Assembly (NCBI GenBank): GCA_031002005.1
Contig: JARYHS010008074.1
Location: forward strand, 180,506,494 to 180,570,493
Direction: 5' to 3'
Length of the DNA stretch: 64,000 bases
Source: Vandiemenella viatica
Lineage: Eukaryota > Arthropoda > Insecta > Orthoptera > Morabidae
Part shown: positions 35,237-47,363 of the stretch, piece after piece
Layout of the letters: each line of letters begins with the position of its first letter
How positions within the stretch are numbered: position 1 is the stretch's first letter
Position numbers and translations under genes: made by a program
Notes under the pieces: model-generated
The model's input: only the letters and a program-made list of their open reading frames with translations
The model's database searches: none
What the model was told of the DNA's origin: nothing

Positions 35237-36659
35237 AACCTTAAATAACACTTTTATTTAACAAACTGAACTCAACCCTCAAATATCTAACCTTATTCCA
35301 CATAACCGCTATGTTAATCATTTCTTAAATCATGAAGTTTCTTTATCAACAATTTTCTTAGCTAATCATCATTATTTGAGCTACAATTTTTCACATATAA
35401 TCCCTGTAATTCACTGTTGCTTAAAATGAGCTTATATGATTTATAATTCGTATTATCCTTGGAGCGGGGAAGCACTAGCAGCGTGGAGCTTGATATAGCA
35501 CAAACAATCTCTTCCGCTAGTGAAGGATCATCGCACAGTCTTTTCTGTATGTGGTGCATGCTCCTTTATCTAAAGCGGGTTATTACAGGCGTCGATTAAT
35601 AGTACATTATTCGGCCATCTAACAATATTAGAATAGTTTTTTTTTTTAATTCAGAGATGCCAGAACCGGTCCTAGATTTCACTTTGCTTCCTATCATCGT
35701 CTTTGCCTTGCGTGATTTTGAACGCGGTTGCCAGAGGTGGAGATTAACATTCCTTGGCCACAAGTAGGATCTTCCATCCACAATGTTGACGTGTCATGGA
35801 TTGAATGACCTCTTGTGTGGGATCCTCCAGCTTCACAGTGTCCTACTCCTAGCGAGTTTTCCTTGTAATAATTTACCAAATTTCTCTCCTTATTATAAAA
35901 CTCCTTCTAACTTTTCAATCTTGATCATAATTTAATCTTCCCTATTACTATAAATATCCTCTATTTTAGAATTATTAGTTTACAGTTCCATAATGACTCA
36001 TGTTTTTCCAATTACAATGTTGAATTGAAAAAAAGACGGAAACACTTGGAAAAAATAGATTCATTGAAACTATGCTGGAATGATCAGACCTGCAGGAAAT
36101 TTACAATATTGATCAAGCCTAACATTTCTTTGAATGGTTCACCGTGATATTGTTTACAACGTTTCAAAGATACTGTATGCTATTAACTACTTTTCAAATG
36201 TCCTTGCTTGGATTCTAGCACAATCGTACAAGCATTTGTATTAAAGTTTAGAATAGGGGCGTTAGCAATAGAAATGACTAACAGTGATTACACCAAGTAG
36301 AAAGAAAGTGCGATTGGTTATTGTAATAACAGATGTAGACAACGTTTGGCACCTATTGTAATCCATATTCTGACAACGGGTTATTCAAGAGAACTTCTCT
36401 CTGAGTGTCGAAGTAATGATCTGTCCGTCACGGTCAATACTTAAGTTTTATGATTTTAACGCAAAACTCAAACTTGCGTAGAAGTATGTGAGATTAGCTT
36501 AATATTTCTAGAAAAACTAACAATATCCTAAGAATGAAATGAATGCGTCGTATAGGTACATGTGTTCATTGTCGAAGACAGATTTACGTGTTATAACACA
36601 TTAATGAACTTAATTAATTCTGACTCCACACTATCATCATAAACAATATTTACTTTTTT
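35237..36659. other. Unassigned AT-rich sequence
   Basis: Nothing recognised; only short ORFs. Confidence 0.4.
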
Positions 36660-36960
36660 ATCTATGTTTCTTATAAGCGGACTCTTCTTGGCATTTATCT
36701 TCATTTTATGCTGACTTACGCATTTATTCTGTCTAGGTCACCCTGCAGCTGTTCACAAACTTCTCGTCTTTTGATCCTGTTATATAGCATTATGTCATCT
36801 ACAAACAACCTAAATTCTGACTGTAAACCATCAACACAATCAATCATTAAAATAATGAACAGAAATGGTCCCAATACTCTGCCCTGAGGCACTCTCAAAT
36901 TTACTTCCATCTCTTTTGATAATGTAGGTGGAAGTAAATATGAAGATACAGAGAACAATA
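36660..36960 (-). pseudogene. Non-LTR reverse transcriptase fragment (palm)
   Basis: A minus-strand 80-codon frame (36716-36958) contains NLRVPQGRVLGPFLFIILMIDCVDGL and FRLFVDDIMLYN, corresponding to the GVPQGSVLGPLLF and FADD palm motifs of CR1/Jockey-type RT. The first Asp of FADD is preserved as VDD. No other RT motif is adjacent, so this is an isolated fragment. Confidence 0.75.
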
Positions 36961-39569
36961 TATTTATTGTAGCTTGCGGGGACTAAGTTATTAAAATATC
37001 AGATTATGTCATGAACATGATATAAACTAATTGGCAATAAGTGTACGATTATTATAAATAATTATTATTTGCTCTTAATATTTAGTAAAGAAGTTATTAT
37101 CAGTGGTGGCAGATCTGATTAACAGTTTTGGCTCATTTTTAGACATTTTTGCTGTACTTCAGCAATTGTTAGTTTTCTTTAATCGTAGTAGCTATCAATG
37201 GAGAAATTTAGCTGTACATACATTAGTTAATTGCACTCTGCGAGCGCAGAGCGGAGTTTCCCAGATAGAACTCAGAAGGTAGTCGAATAGTATTGACTAT
37301 TCCTTTTGCGCCTTTGATCACTTCAGAAATAGATTACATTGTAATAACTCATCATAATATATATATCTGAATAAATTTGATAGTTGACATTATTATTTAT
37401 GAAAATAGCTTGTCAGCTGCATAGTTTCAAATTATTAACTTCAGTCTAAGTAAACATAAATTACTTGGCTACTCGAAAGCTCTGCCTCATCGCAAAGTAT
37501 TTCCTCTTTTAGTACTTTTACAGTTCCCAGTTACAGATTGGACTGTCAATATACGCCAGACGACAACTTTGGCGTTGCACTGAGGGGTAGGCAAACTGAA
37601 CATGAGAACCCTTTCAACACAGTCTGTATTCGCTGTAGTTGCTACGAAAGGCGCTTTACGTCGTGTTTCCAAATATTTTTTTCGCAGTGAGGGGAGATCT
37701 GTCTCTGAACCGAGAGAGCTTTGTGTTAATGCGTTTTTAGGATTTTTATGTTGTTTTCATGTTGTTACGTTATGTTATTTTTATATTTATGATCACATTT
37801 ATAAGGATCACATGTATAAGGCGCTAAGTGGTAACCTCATCATTATTTCCATGACGAATGCAGAAACCATACATTTGAACACTAGCACCTTATGCCTAAC
37901 CACATGCGCTACGATGGAGCTGCACTACTGTGACGCGAACTGATGCGTGGTTTTACATCTGATGATGCAACCAGTTGTTTGTGTGGTCCATCTGGTAGGC
38001 GTTTTCACTTCTGGATGATATAACCTTTTCTTTCATGTATCTTTCCCTTAGCTGGCTGTAATGGAGTAAGGAAACATCATATTTACTCAGAAATCTGTAC
38101 TTTGATTGAGTTGCCTCGTTCATGAATGGACTAAGTTATTGGCCCAGTGTTTGTGACAGTTGCGCTGGCAATCTAATTTCATTGTCATCAGCACTAACTG
38201 GGCGATGTTCGTAATATTCATTCTTATGCATTTTTCCTACGGCAGCAAGCGGTTACCAACGTTAGGTCACAACGAACGATTAAGGCCACAGTGCGCGCTG
38301 ATAGACTACTATAGACGTAGCAATGTGTTAGTGAGAATAAGAGGGTATCTGGCGTAAACAGTAAAAAATTATTAGGTGCTAACTGTTAGTGGTGCTCTGA
38401 AAGGAGATAGTGCGAAGGATTTAAATACGACTCATTTATGTAAATTCATGATCAAGACCGACCTATAGAAACAGTTTTAAAATCTATGAACTACTATTAA
38501 CCGTCAAGAGAATTCATCGGTATTTCAGAGCTAACTTGTATATCACGATTTCCCATAAAAAAAATAAAAAAAATGTTTTAATTGTCAATAGTTCCAATCA
38601 TGGTTAGTATATCTATATTCCTATCTGTCTTCTGCTAGTATCTTCAAATCCAAATGTATTTATCTAACATTTACATTATCCAATACCTGGAAACTTAGTC
38701 CATATCTTTGTCAATCTTTTATTATTTTTTATCGGTTCCTATACCAAACATCTTTTTCTTATTATCTAATATTTAAGATAATCAGGGCAACTCCTAATTC
38801 TATATTCTTCTTTGCTCTCATTTCCTCCATACACTTTTGTGCACACTCACTATTATTTTTATTGTGTTTTCCTTTAGGCCCAAAAGTCAGCTACGTACAA
38901 TGCACCACTCCAAATTAAATTCTGCCATATATTTCACAAGTCCTTTCAAAACCGTTCACACAACATCGTTCTATCTCTCTCCTGAATGATCTCTTGGATT
39001 TGCGTTTATTTCTAATATACCGAGCATATTTTCTGTGTCAAGACGTCATAAAAATTATTAATCACTGAACATCTTCTTTCACTTCTACTCTTAATCTTAG
39101 GTCTTTCTTCTTTGTCTCCAATACATGCTTGTATTATTTCAGCCATTCCACTTGCCTCATACTCTCAGCAATTTCTTAGTCATTCTGAGACAGATTGGAT
39201 AGTTTTTATTTCTGTACCATAATGACCGTTGGACGCTCATTCACATAGAATAGACCACTTGATTACAAATAAGACAAAAATCGTCGTATTAACTGGTTGT
39301 AGAGGATAAAAGAAATGAATGTGGTCAATTTTCTGTTGCTTCGTATATGAAAGTAGAGGGATGAATATGATATCCATGTAAAATTTCTGTTTCTACATGT
39401 GGATGTATTTTTTGTTTATCGTTCCCTTAGAATATCTATACTGTTCGTCACAATGACTGTGAGGAGTTTGTGGCGAAAATTTAGTAGTAGTAATGGTAAA
39501 CTGTTGTTTGATTTTTCGTATAAATTCTAAAATTTATTATTTCAGCCGTTTGGTTCATATAATTTAGAT
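36961..39569. other. Unassigned AT-rich sequence
   Basis: No gene recognised. T-rich sequence at 38580-39200 could be an old minus-strand retroelement but no motif was readable. The ORF at 37602-37943 (113 codons) is hydrophobic in part and unrecognised. Confidence 0.4.
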
Positions 39570-39710
39570 GAAACCCAAAACAAATTGGGAAAATTTTCTG
39601 TCGCGGGTATGGGTGTAAGGGATTGGCATAAATTTCCAAGGGAAATGATAATAAACGGTTCAGGAATTTAAAATTTGAAAATGGTAAAAGTACATGGAAA
39701 GTGAATTTTA
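39570..39710 (+). pseudogene. CR1-like ORF2 C-terminal scrap
   Basis: Plus-strand translation gives GKFSVAGMGVRDWHKFPREMI followed by a stop and NLKMVKVHGK. This aligns with GRFSFLGNGVRDCNELPREMM in the better copy at 30276-30692. It is therefore the last about 40 codons of the same LINE family in the opposite orientation. Too short and broken to function. Confidence 0.55.
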
Positions 39711-40599
39711 ACACTTAAAGTATATGAGATAATAATAAAAAAAATAATAAGAAGAAAGGAATAATTAGATGAATAGTGAAATTTCCATGGAACATGGGCT
39801 CCATCTCAATTAAAAATTCAAATACTTCAAGTTGTGGCTTCAAAAGTAGCTCACATTATTGAATGGTGAGAAGTTCAGCAAATAATCAAAAAATATAAGA
39901 AATAATTTGTGGATAGAATTTCCTGGCCTTTTGATTCGATTTAATATTCGTGGGTTTCCAACCGGACGGAGTCGTGAAAACACAAGGTTCCGACAAACGT
40001 CTTTCGTTTTACATAGCTTCCATCAATTACAAGCCTACTGTAAATTATGAAGTCATGGTTTACTACGCGCACAATACTCAGTCGTAAGTAACAGTAATCT
40101 GTTGTGAATACAATAAAACGATTAACACAAAACTTCATGTCTACCAATTCAGATTATGTTTGTCTCTATTTCTTGTCATTTTAATGGTTGAATTAGAAAA
40201 TGTATTTACGGGTTTATTTCTGTATTAGCATTTTCAGTTTATCTATTTTTAAAGAATAGCAATTTCTACGAGAAATTGAAACAATTTTCTTTCGAATTGC
40301 TCTTTAACTAAAGCATATGAACCTGGATTAATGACTTACTTATAACAAGGAAAATTGAAACTGTAATTTAGTTCTGGGAATTTAGTTACTATAGAGCATA
40401 ATTTTTGTCACGTCTGAAAATGTTTGATGAAATACTAGATCTTACTCTTGAAATAGGCGATATATGTCAGGACAGAGACAAATACCCCTGTTAATTCCGT
40501 ATCATGAACACAGCATTGCAGCAACTACATTAACGCTTTCTGATATAATGAGATGATAAGAAACACTGCAGTACCGTTATGCACATTAAGGCGCAAACA
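39711..40599. other. Unassigned AT-rich sequence
   Basis: Nothing recognised. Confidence 0.4.
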
Positions 40600-40745
40600 C
40601 ACTGTATTGGAGAGATAGGCCTACAGAGGGTCCAGATTGGATTCCGCGTTCCAGCCGTCCTGATTGCGGTTTTTAGACGGTTTCCCGCAGTCACCTAAGC
40701 GAATTCTGGCACGATCCTCCATATCCACTTCGTAAACTATACATC
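40600..40745 (+). mobile_element. Diverged SINE fragment (family A/B-like body)
   Basis: GGATTCCGCGTTCCAGCCGTCCTGATTG, GGTTTCCCGCAGTCACC, and AAGCGAATTCTGGCACGATCC follow the order of the shared SINE body (B box remnant, TTTCCC...TCAC, AGGCGAATGCCGGGATG). Highly diverged; no tail or TSD visible. Confidence 0.5.
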
Positions 40746-41229
40746 ACACAAACAGAAATACATTTATGATACAGAAAACAAGTTGCAAGTTTCGCAGACA
40801 GATGGCAATACAAACATTCCACCCTTATAATAAACGCTCCAGATCTCACAGATTTGGTTCTAAATTAACTATGTTGCCTCGTCCCCTCTTAATTCACATT
40901 AGCTTCCTACACAAGCGGGTATCTTGTGTCTACACGAAGTCTATCACAATCATGTCTTCCTTCCAAGAAGTTAAAGTGGGTTCCAGACAACTCTGCCAAT
41001 CGGGTAGAATTGAGCAGAACATTCCTTACCAACGTCGTCACGAAACAACTTTCGTAACAACACTGGAGGACAGTCGCTAAGATGTTTACAGAAACCCGTG
41101 GAGAAACACTCAGCAAATAATGAATGCTATTCGTATTCAGGTTTAACCTTTATTTTGTTCAGTAATTCTCAATGAAGTTTATCAGCATACTTCATTCGAG
41201 GAACAGTTATACGCGTCGAACGCGTTGCA
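40746..41229. other. Unassigned sequence
   Basis: Short overlapping ORFs on both strands (40766-41080 plus, 40907-41116 minus) without a recognisable domain. Confidence 0.35.
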
Positions 41230-41800
41230 ATCAAATAGTAAGCCAGATACAACAGGTAGGTCTATATGAGGAAGCCGTTTTAAGTGGGTCCTGCTCTTGC
41301 TGGTAGCAGAAACTAATTGGCTGACGTTCAGTTTGTTCCCAGCCGAGATGTCCGCTTGTCGGGACCGATCAGCAAACAGCAGGCAGTCAGAGTGAAGGAG
41401 CCAGGCGGTGACATGCGTTTGCACTTACCGCTTTACGGCCGACTGCTGGACGAGATATGACCGAGACACCTGTGCGTGGAGAGGGAGTTAGCCAGGGCCG
41501 TAAATTATACAAGGTAAAGGACTGCTGCCTATAAAGATTGAGCTGTGTTTACAGCCCGCGGGCTCCGTAATTGAGTGTCGACGCCTTCTTTAATAGGGCG
41601 GCGCGCTGTCCAATAGGATGCGCTGTTTATGGCCGCACTCTTGGCCGACTAGCGAGTGTTTAGGCGAGAGTCGACTGACGTCACTGGAGTGTCGCGGGCT
41701 GCGGTTTATCAGGGGCCAGCCGGCGGGGAGTCCGTCTTCCACTTGGGCGGTCTACTGTTGGTTTATTAAACGGCTTTAACGAGCTCCACCTGGTGATGTA
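41230..41800. promoter_or_regulatory. GC-rich island with CRE, CCAAT and TTTATGG motifs (candidate regulatory module)
   Basis: The most marked GC island in the window. It contains TGACGTCA (41676-41683), CCAAT (41610-41614), TTTATGG (41626-41632; Cdx/Abd-B-like), GGTTTATCAGG and TTTATTAAACGG. No long ORF crosses its core (41420-41760), which argues against a coding exon. The motif mix resembles a developmental enhancer or promoter. Function is inferred. Confidence 0.4.
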
Positions 41801-42469
41801 CTGGTTCCAGCTTGGAGCAAAACTGTTTCTTTATTGGTTACTAGCCTTACTGACTGTACCCGCGACTTTGTTACGCGGAATTTAAGATTTATGCCGTTAA
41901 TAACTATCAAAGAAATACTTGTTAGGCATATAAAAACAAAGGAGTAGTATTTTTTTCGTTCTTTTTTTTATCTCCTCCTTTTCTCCCGAGCTTACATTAT
42001 ATTCAATGCTTAAATCATGTTTTGTAAACATCATTTGTCTTTATTTCTCCTTGAAACTACCCCTAAATAATAATTGGATAAGTCTGTAATTGTTTATGGC
42101 CCACAATCGACTTCAGTATCGTTCACATGGCCTCACTGTAATCAATGTTTGAAATTGTGGTGCCTGGTGTGTGTGCGAACAGTCTAGTTATTTGTATGTA
42201 TGTAACTGTTTCCCTAGTAGAATCGCAAATTCGAACACATCACTGCATCGTGGTAGGCATTTCGACTGCGAAAAAGATCCGACAGACAATATATATTTAT
42301 GTGTGTTCATATAGTTCTGGTACCATTTTTTCTTTGTGGCTTTACTGTAATCGCCTAAACGAACGTGATAGTCGTACCTACAGTTTAACATGAATGCCAA
42401 CCACGGAGTGTCCTCACTTCACTTCTGATAACGAAATGCTTTGTTAGAAGTAAAGATGGATTTTAATGC
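41801..42469. other. Unassigned sequence
   Basis: AT-rich; nothing recognised. Confidence 0.4.
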
Positions 42470-42575
42470 CCGTAAAAGTCCCAGCCGTGAGCGGGATTTG
42501 AACCAGAGACCTGTCACACCGCATTCACGTGCCTGAACGAACAAAGCCCCTATACCGCTTGATAGACAATATTGA
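42470..42575 (-). mobile_element. tRNA-like SINE head
   Basis: On the minus strand: GGTATAGGGGCTTTGTTCG, then GTCTCTGGTTCAAATCCCGCTCACGG, where GGTTCAAATCC is an exact B box and the T-stem partly pairs. No poly-A tail was found nearby. SINE or tRNA pseudogene. Confidence 0.6.
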
Positions 42576-42689
42576 ACGGATACACAAAAATTCCAAAATT
42601 TATGTTTTTTTTTTCCTTTTTATCTTGAAAAAATATGATAATAATCATGATAAAACGTATCATATATGTTTACTGATTCTCTAAGCTAT

Positions 42690-43110
42690 CACTATACCAA
42701 ATTTCATTGAAATTCGTCAAATAGTTTATACAAGAAGTGATCACAAATAGATAAAAATGCAAAATTTACAGTTTTACAGTCTGTGTCAGGGGGAAGCATG
42801 TTCTAATCATGACAAAAAGTAATGTTAACCATTGACATCAGCTATTACTATCAGAAGTTTCGTTAAAATCAATTTATTAATTTCAGCGTGATAAGGGGAC
42901 AGTCTGAACAAAATCTAAATTTACGGTTTTGGACTCCGCATCATCTTAAATATGTAACGTATCGGATAGAGTATCTTGTATCGTGACTCAAGACGTTTGT
43001 TATCTCCAAGCGCAGTTTGATAAAACATCTTCCATTAGTTTCAGCGTAGTATGAAAACATACAAACAGGCATACAAAAATTATAACTTTTACAATTTTGG
43101 CATCACTTTA
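42690..43110. repeat. Three diverged tandem units of about 155-160 bp
   Basis: Units near 42690, 42850 and 43010 share the order: ATTTCATTGAAATTCGTCAAATAGTTT-like text (three variants), then ACAAATAG/ACATACAAACAGGCATACAAAAAT, then AAATTTAC.GTTTT and a short CATCA(C) end. Divergence is high. Such arrays often form the 3' ends of retroelements or satellite remnants. The owner is not identified. Confidence 0.5.
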
Positions 43111-44117
43111 TATGTATTGTTACTCTTTTCGAAATATATTTAATGTACAGGCACAAAATTCCTACGATTTCATTATACTGTAGAGTCATTACGCATTTCT
43201 TCCGGGAGGTTAGTAAACTGATTATTAAGAAGTTTAGATCTGTGATTGGAGTGTATCTTTGGATAGTCTACAGCACCTCCGAGCCCTCAACTTTTTTCTG
43301 TAGAAGTAAAGTCTTCAGAATTCTCAGCGGCGATACCTATATCCAACAGTACGATAAAGCCACCTTCAGTTTCTGTAAAGTATTGGATCTTTGTATCTTT
43401 TCCTTTTAATTTATGAACGTTTTATTAAACTATACCGAATTCTTCTGTGTTGACATATCTGCGAGTGATCGCGTTTAAAGACGAAACCTCTTTTGATGTT
43501 TAGTAAAAATAGAGACCTTGCAGGCGATAAAATTTATTTCCAATCTGGAACAGCTTGAACTATTGGCTACATGAAATTAAATGACAATAAACACAAGTAA
43601 AAATGTCTAGCAGCTTTTCATCCACTCTATGAAGTCTCCTTGTATACGGCTTTATCATAACGGTGACACTCTCAAAGAGGCAGACCAGGCCACTAGTATG
43701 CATATGGAGGACCTAGAAAACTCACATGTTCCAGTAAAGTTTGTTAAAGACATAGGATGCTCAAAACTCGGAGGGCAACCAAGTGGGAAACGCGCTCAGA
43801 CGTCACCATAACTGATTATAATATGTACATTCGGCACACTCTTCAATAAAGAATGGAAACAATGATAAAATCCAGCGATCCGAGAGTGCAGAAACTCGAT
43901 CTGTCCTTTAGACTAATAACTCCAACATCGAAGTCGTCGCCCATTAGCTAAAATTAATATACAATCAATTCAAAACCATCATGAAAAGTCTATAGTTTTC
44001 GAGCGCGAAACTACAAGCTAGCCACCGCATCCAAAAACCCAGTCCATCCCTCTAACTGCTGCATTATTTGTGAACAATAAAATCATATTTCTCAAAATTA
44101 ATCTTCTGTTTTTACAC
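43111..44117. other. Unassigned sequence
   Basis: Nothing recognised. An 88-codon plus-strand ORF (43143-43409) has no known domain. Confidence 0.4.
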
Positions 44118-44335
44118 AACGAGCGTGGTGGGTGAGCAGTAAATCTCTAACCTCGTATTCTGGAGGACAAGAGTTCGAATTCCGTCCAGCCATCCAGATG
44201 TCGATTTACCATGGTTTACCGAAATCACTCGAGTCGAATGCCAAGATGGGTCCTTCAAAGTGCTATGACCGATTTGCTTCCCGTCCCTTTCCCGTCTCTA
44301 ACGACCTCTGCGCTGCCGAGGCTTAACGGCATCAG
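44118..44335 (+). mobile_element. tRNA-derived SINE (family A), diverged
   Basis: Starts ACGAGCGTGGTGGGTGAGC, with the B box changed to AGTTCGAATTCC. The body TTTACCATGGTTTACCGAAATCAC and a tail CCCGTCTCTAACGACCTCTG..GCCGAGGCTTAACGGCATCAGG follow. The tail is closest to type II. Substitutions throughout make it the oldest recognisable family A copy with a full body. Confidence 0.85.
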
Positions 44336-44519
44336 GATAAGTTTTATTACATAGAGCGTGCTTTTAGCACCTTTAACTTACTTAATAGCAATTATCGTAC
44401 AAAAATGGTTCGCTGGGACTTAGAACTATGACAAGCTGCCTTGGAGACCCTAAAAATTTATATTCCAGCCAGAAAATTGATTTAAATATGCATCGACAGT
44501 TCATCTATGCCCGAAACGG

Positions 44520-45080
44520 GGGATAACAAGCGCCAGGTATTTCCGTAAATTGTATGAAGTGTGCATATTAATGGACACTCCACTCATCAACTTTAATGGA
44601 AAGCTAACAGCAGGTTAGAGGCAATCTGCTGCTATCTGCCAAGAAAGCTGTCTATCTTAATGATTCCCATGCAGTTATAGCAGCACTCTCTTCCAACACA
44701 GTCACTACAAACAGCCGTGAAACTATACAGCTGAGACATAGAATGAAGGCGTAATCTAGAACAACTGGTGACAAAATGGTGGAAGTTAAGCCCAGTCTTG
44801 TCAGGGTTGGAGAAATGAGGGAGTGGACATCTTACCCAAAATGGGCGCTTTCCTCTAATAGCCGGCCTGTATTTCGTCTCGTAAAGTCACCTGCAGACAA
44901 ATAATAAAAAACCGCAACTAATCTCAGCAGCATCTAATAAAATCTGGGTACCACTTTTGTCGGTTCAGACAAACTACCAACTTTCCCGTGCAGTGAATGT
45001 GACTGCTTAGAGCACAATGAGAAGCACCGACTAACTGCCTGCCCACTTGCACTGCATCTGCATCCTACAACGTCCCGTGT
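44520..45080 (+). pseudogene. Possible RNase H and C-terminal relic of a non-LTR element
   Basis: Plus-strand translation around 44660-44730 gives LNDSHAVIAALSSNTVTTNSR, which resembles the DSQAAIxAL motif of retroelement RNase H domains. About 270 bases further on, FPCSECDCLEHNEKHRLTACPL resembles the C-terminal CxC...TxEHxxxxCP zinc-knuckle-like segment. Stops occur between them. This is a weak, motif-only call. Confidence 0.4.
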
Positions 45081-45645
45081 GCTCAATGTGCGGCATTGTT
45101 AACATTACGCATCTGTCACCCTGTCCCAGCCTAAGTTTCGTTGCAGTTGTGGATAAATGGAATCAGTGTTGCCATCCACGTCTGTTAATCAGTGCACCAA
45201 TGAATGGCATAATGACGAAGGTGACGGTTGGCTAGAAGAAGACAAGGACTTAAACAATTCTAAGTTCCTTCTTACATTTTATAATGTACTATCAAGCCCT
45301 TTTCTTATGTTGTTTTACTTTATCTGTGATTATACTCGTTACGAAGGTTGTACTACATCAATACACAATTCAATACCATTAATAGTGTACTTTCATATAT
45401 TTCATTACGAAATATCACATCGGAAGATAGAATAATGCAATTCAAGTTGTGAAATCTTGACTGTGTTCAACCGTGCAACTATTGCAGTGTTAAATATTCG
45501 CTAATTTAAGTTAAATCTAAATAAATATCATCGATTCTCCATAAATATTCTGATTATTTTTTCATTTACTTTGCATTTGATGGAATTTATAATTCTGACT
45601 CAAGTTTCTCAGAGCTGAGTCGATGGAAGACCATCAATTTCTTTT
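45081..45645. other. Unassigned sequence
   Basis: A 92-codon ORF (45157-45435) has no recognisable domain. AT-rich. Confidence 0.4.
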
Positions 45646-45835
45646 CATTCGTGAAATTTTCGGACAAGTCATATAGTAGTACTTTAAATCAGGAAAAATG
45701 TACAATTAAAAATTCAAGAATTCGCAGAAACATAACAACTTATTTCATTTTCCGTTTGGATAATCGTGGTATTTCTAGAACACAAAAAATTATTAATTTT
45801 TAAATCAGCTAAAAACTGAAAAAACTCTCAATATA

Positions 45836-47279
45836 CACAGACGGAAAAAAAAATCCCAACACCAAGAAAAAATTATTGTAGAGTAATGAAATTTGGACAA
45901 TGCATTTGTCAAGTTAACATGTTTAATTGATTAAATTTTCAAGATCACAGGTTAATTTAAGCTCAAGAAAATGCATTTCAAATGTGAAATACTGTTAAAT
46001 TAATAGCCGGTGTAACCTCCAGAATTTTGAATGCAAGCCTGCAAACGTGAATGCATTGTGTCATACAGGTTTCGAATGTCACTTTGTGGTATGGAGTTCC
46101 ATGCTTGTTGTACTTGTGCTGTCAATACTGGGACGGTCAGTGCTGGCTGTGGATGATGCTGGAGTTGTCGTCCAATGATATCCCATACGTGTTCAATTGG
46201 AGACAGATCTGGTGATCTCGCAGGCCAAGGTAACATGTCGACACTCTGTAGAGCACGTTGCGAGACAACAGCGGTATGAGGGCGAGCGTTATCCTGTTGA
46301 AAAACTCCCCCTTGAATGCTGTTCATGAATGGCAGCATTACAGGTTGAATTACCAGACTGACGTACAAATTTGCAGTCAGTGTGTTTGGTATAACCACAA
46401 GAGTGCTCCTGCTGTCATAGGAAATTGCTCCCCAGACCATGACTCCAGGTGTAGGTCCAGTGTGTCTAGGCCGCAGACAGTTTGGTTGCAGGCGTTCCCC
46501 TGGCCTCCTTCTGACCAACACTCGGCCATCACTGGCACCAAGGCAGAACCTGCTTTCATCAGAAAACACAACAGATCTCCACTCCGTCCTCCAATGAGCT
46601 CTGGCTTGACACCACTGGAGTCGCAAACGGCGATGGCTTGTAGTCAGTGGAATGCACGCTACAGGGCTGGAGTCATGGTCTGGGGAGCAATTTCCTATGA
46701 CAGCAGGAGCACTCTTGTGGTTATACCAAACACACTGACTGCAAATTTGTACGTCAGTCTGGTAATTCAACCTGTAGTGCTGCCATTCATGAACAGCATT
46801 CAAGGGGGAGTTTTTCAACAGGATAACGCTCGCCCTCATACCGCTGTTGTCTCGCAACGTGCTCTACAGAGTGTCGACATGTTACCTTGGCCTGCGAGAT
46901 CACCAGATCTGTCTCCAATTGAACACGTATGGGATATCATTGGACGACAACTCCAGCATCATCCACAGCCAGCACTGACCGTCCCAGTATTGACAGCACA
47001 AGTACAACAAGCATGGAACTCCATACCACAAAGTGACATTCGAAACCTGTATGACACAATGCATTCACGTTTGCAGGCTTGCATTCAAAATTCTGGAGGT
47101 TACACCGGCTATTAATTTAACAGTATTTCACATTTGAAATGCATTTTCTTGAGCTTAAATTAACCTGTGATCTTGAAAATTTAATCAATTAAACATGTTA
47201 ACTTGACAAATGCATTGTCCAAATTTCATTACTCTACAATAATTTTTTCTTGGTGTTGGGATTTTTTTTTCCGTCTGTG
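45836..47279 (-). mobile_element. Palindromic Tc1-like element, copy 1
   Basis: 1,444 bp beginning CACAGACGGAAAAAAAAATC and ending with its reverse complement, with TA at 45834-45835 and 47280-47281. The inverted repeat is not short: arms 45836-46448 and 46667-47279 are 613 bp each and nearly identical (I saw one T/C difference). Each arm includes the 3' terminal region and the C-terminal part of the transposase gene. The unique 218-bp loop (46449-46666) encodes the first catalytic Asp region on the minus strand. The normal 5' half (promoter, helix-turn-helix) is absent. Confidence 0.93.
46000..46668 (-). pseudogene. Tc1-like transposase catalytic part, N-terminal domain missing (copy 1)
   Basis: The minus-strand frame is open from 46857 to 46000, but the first 63 codons are antisense to the other arm. 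Genuine transposase starts at about 46668 with SPVACIPLTTSHRRLRLQW. It contains SVVFSDESRFCLGASDGRV (first Asp), GVMVWGAISYDSRSTLVV, GGVFQQDNARPHTAV (second Asp) and WPARSPDLSPIEHVWD (Glu), ending GGYTGY. The DDE triad is intact with 32 residues between the second Asp and the Glu by my count. The helix-turn-helix DNA-binding region is absent, so the product could not recognise transposon ends unaided. The opposite arm repeats codons from GVMVWG onward on the plus strand (to 47115). Confidence 0.88.
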
Positions 47280-47363
47280 TAAATACTCCAAGTTGGTTAA
47301 AAGATTAACAGAGAAGTTTACGATCATTTGTTTCGTGAGTGATATGTTCTTACAGTATGCTGT

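Noticed and set aside
38580..39200. T-rich segment resembling an antisense retroelement
   Set aside because: No RT or other motif could be read in any frame, so it was left as unassigned.
42470..42575. Functional tRNA
   Set aside because: The B box is good, but acceptor and D arms do not pair convincingly by eye.
46258..47115. 285-codon plus-strand ORF in Tc1 copy 1
   Set aside because: Its first half is antisense to the minus-strand arm and loop. Only the part after GVMVWG is real transposase, duplicated by the palindrome, and it lacks the first catalytic Asp.
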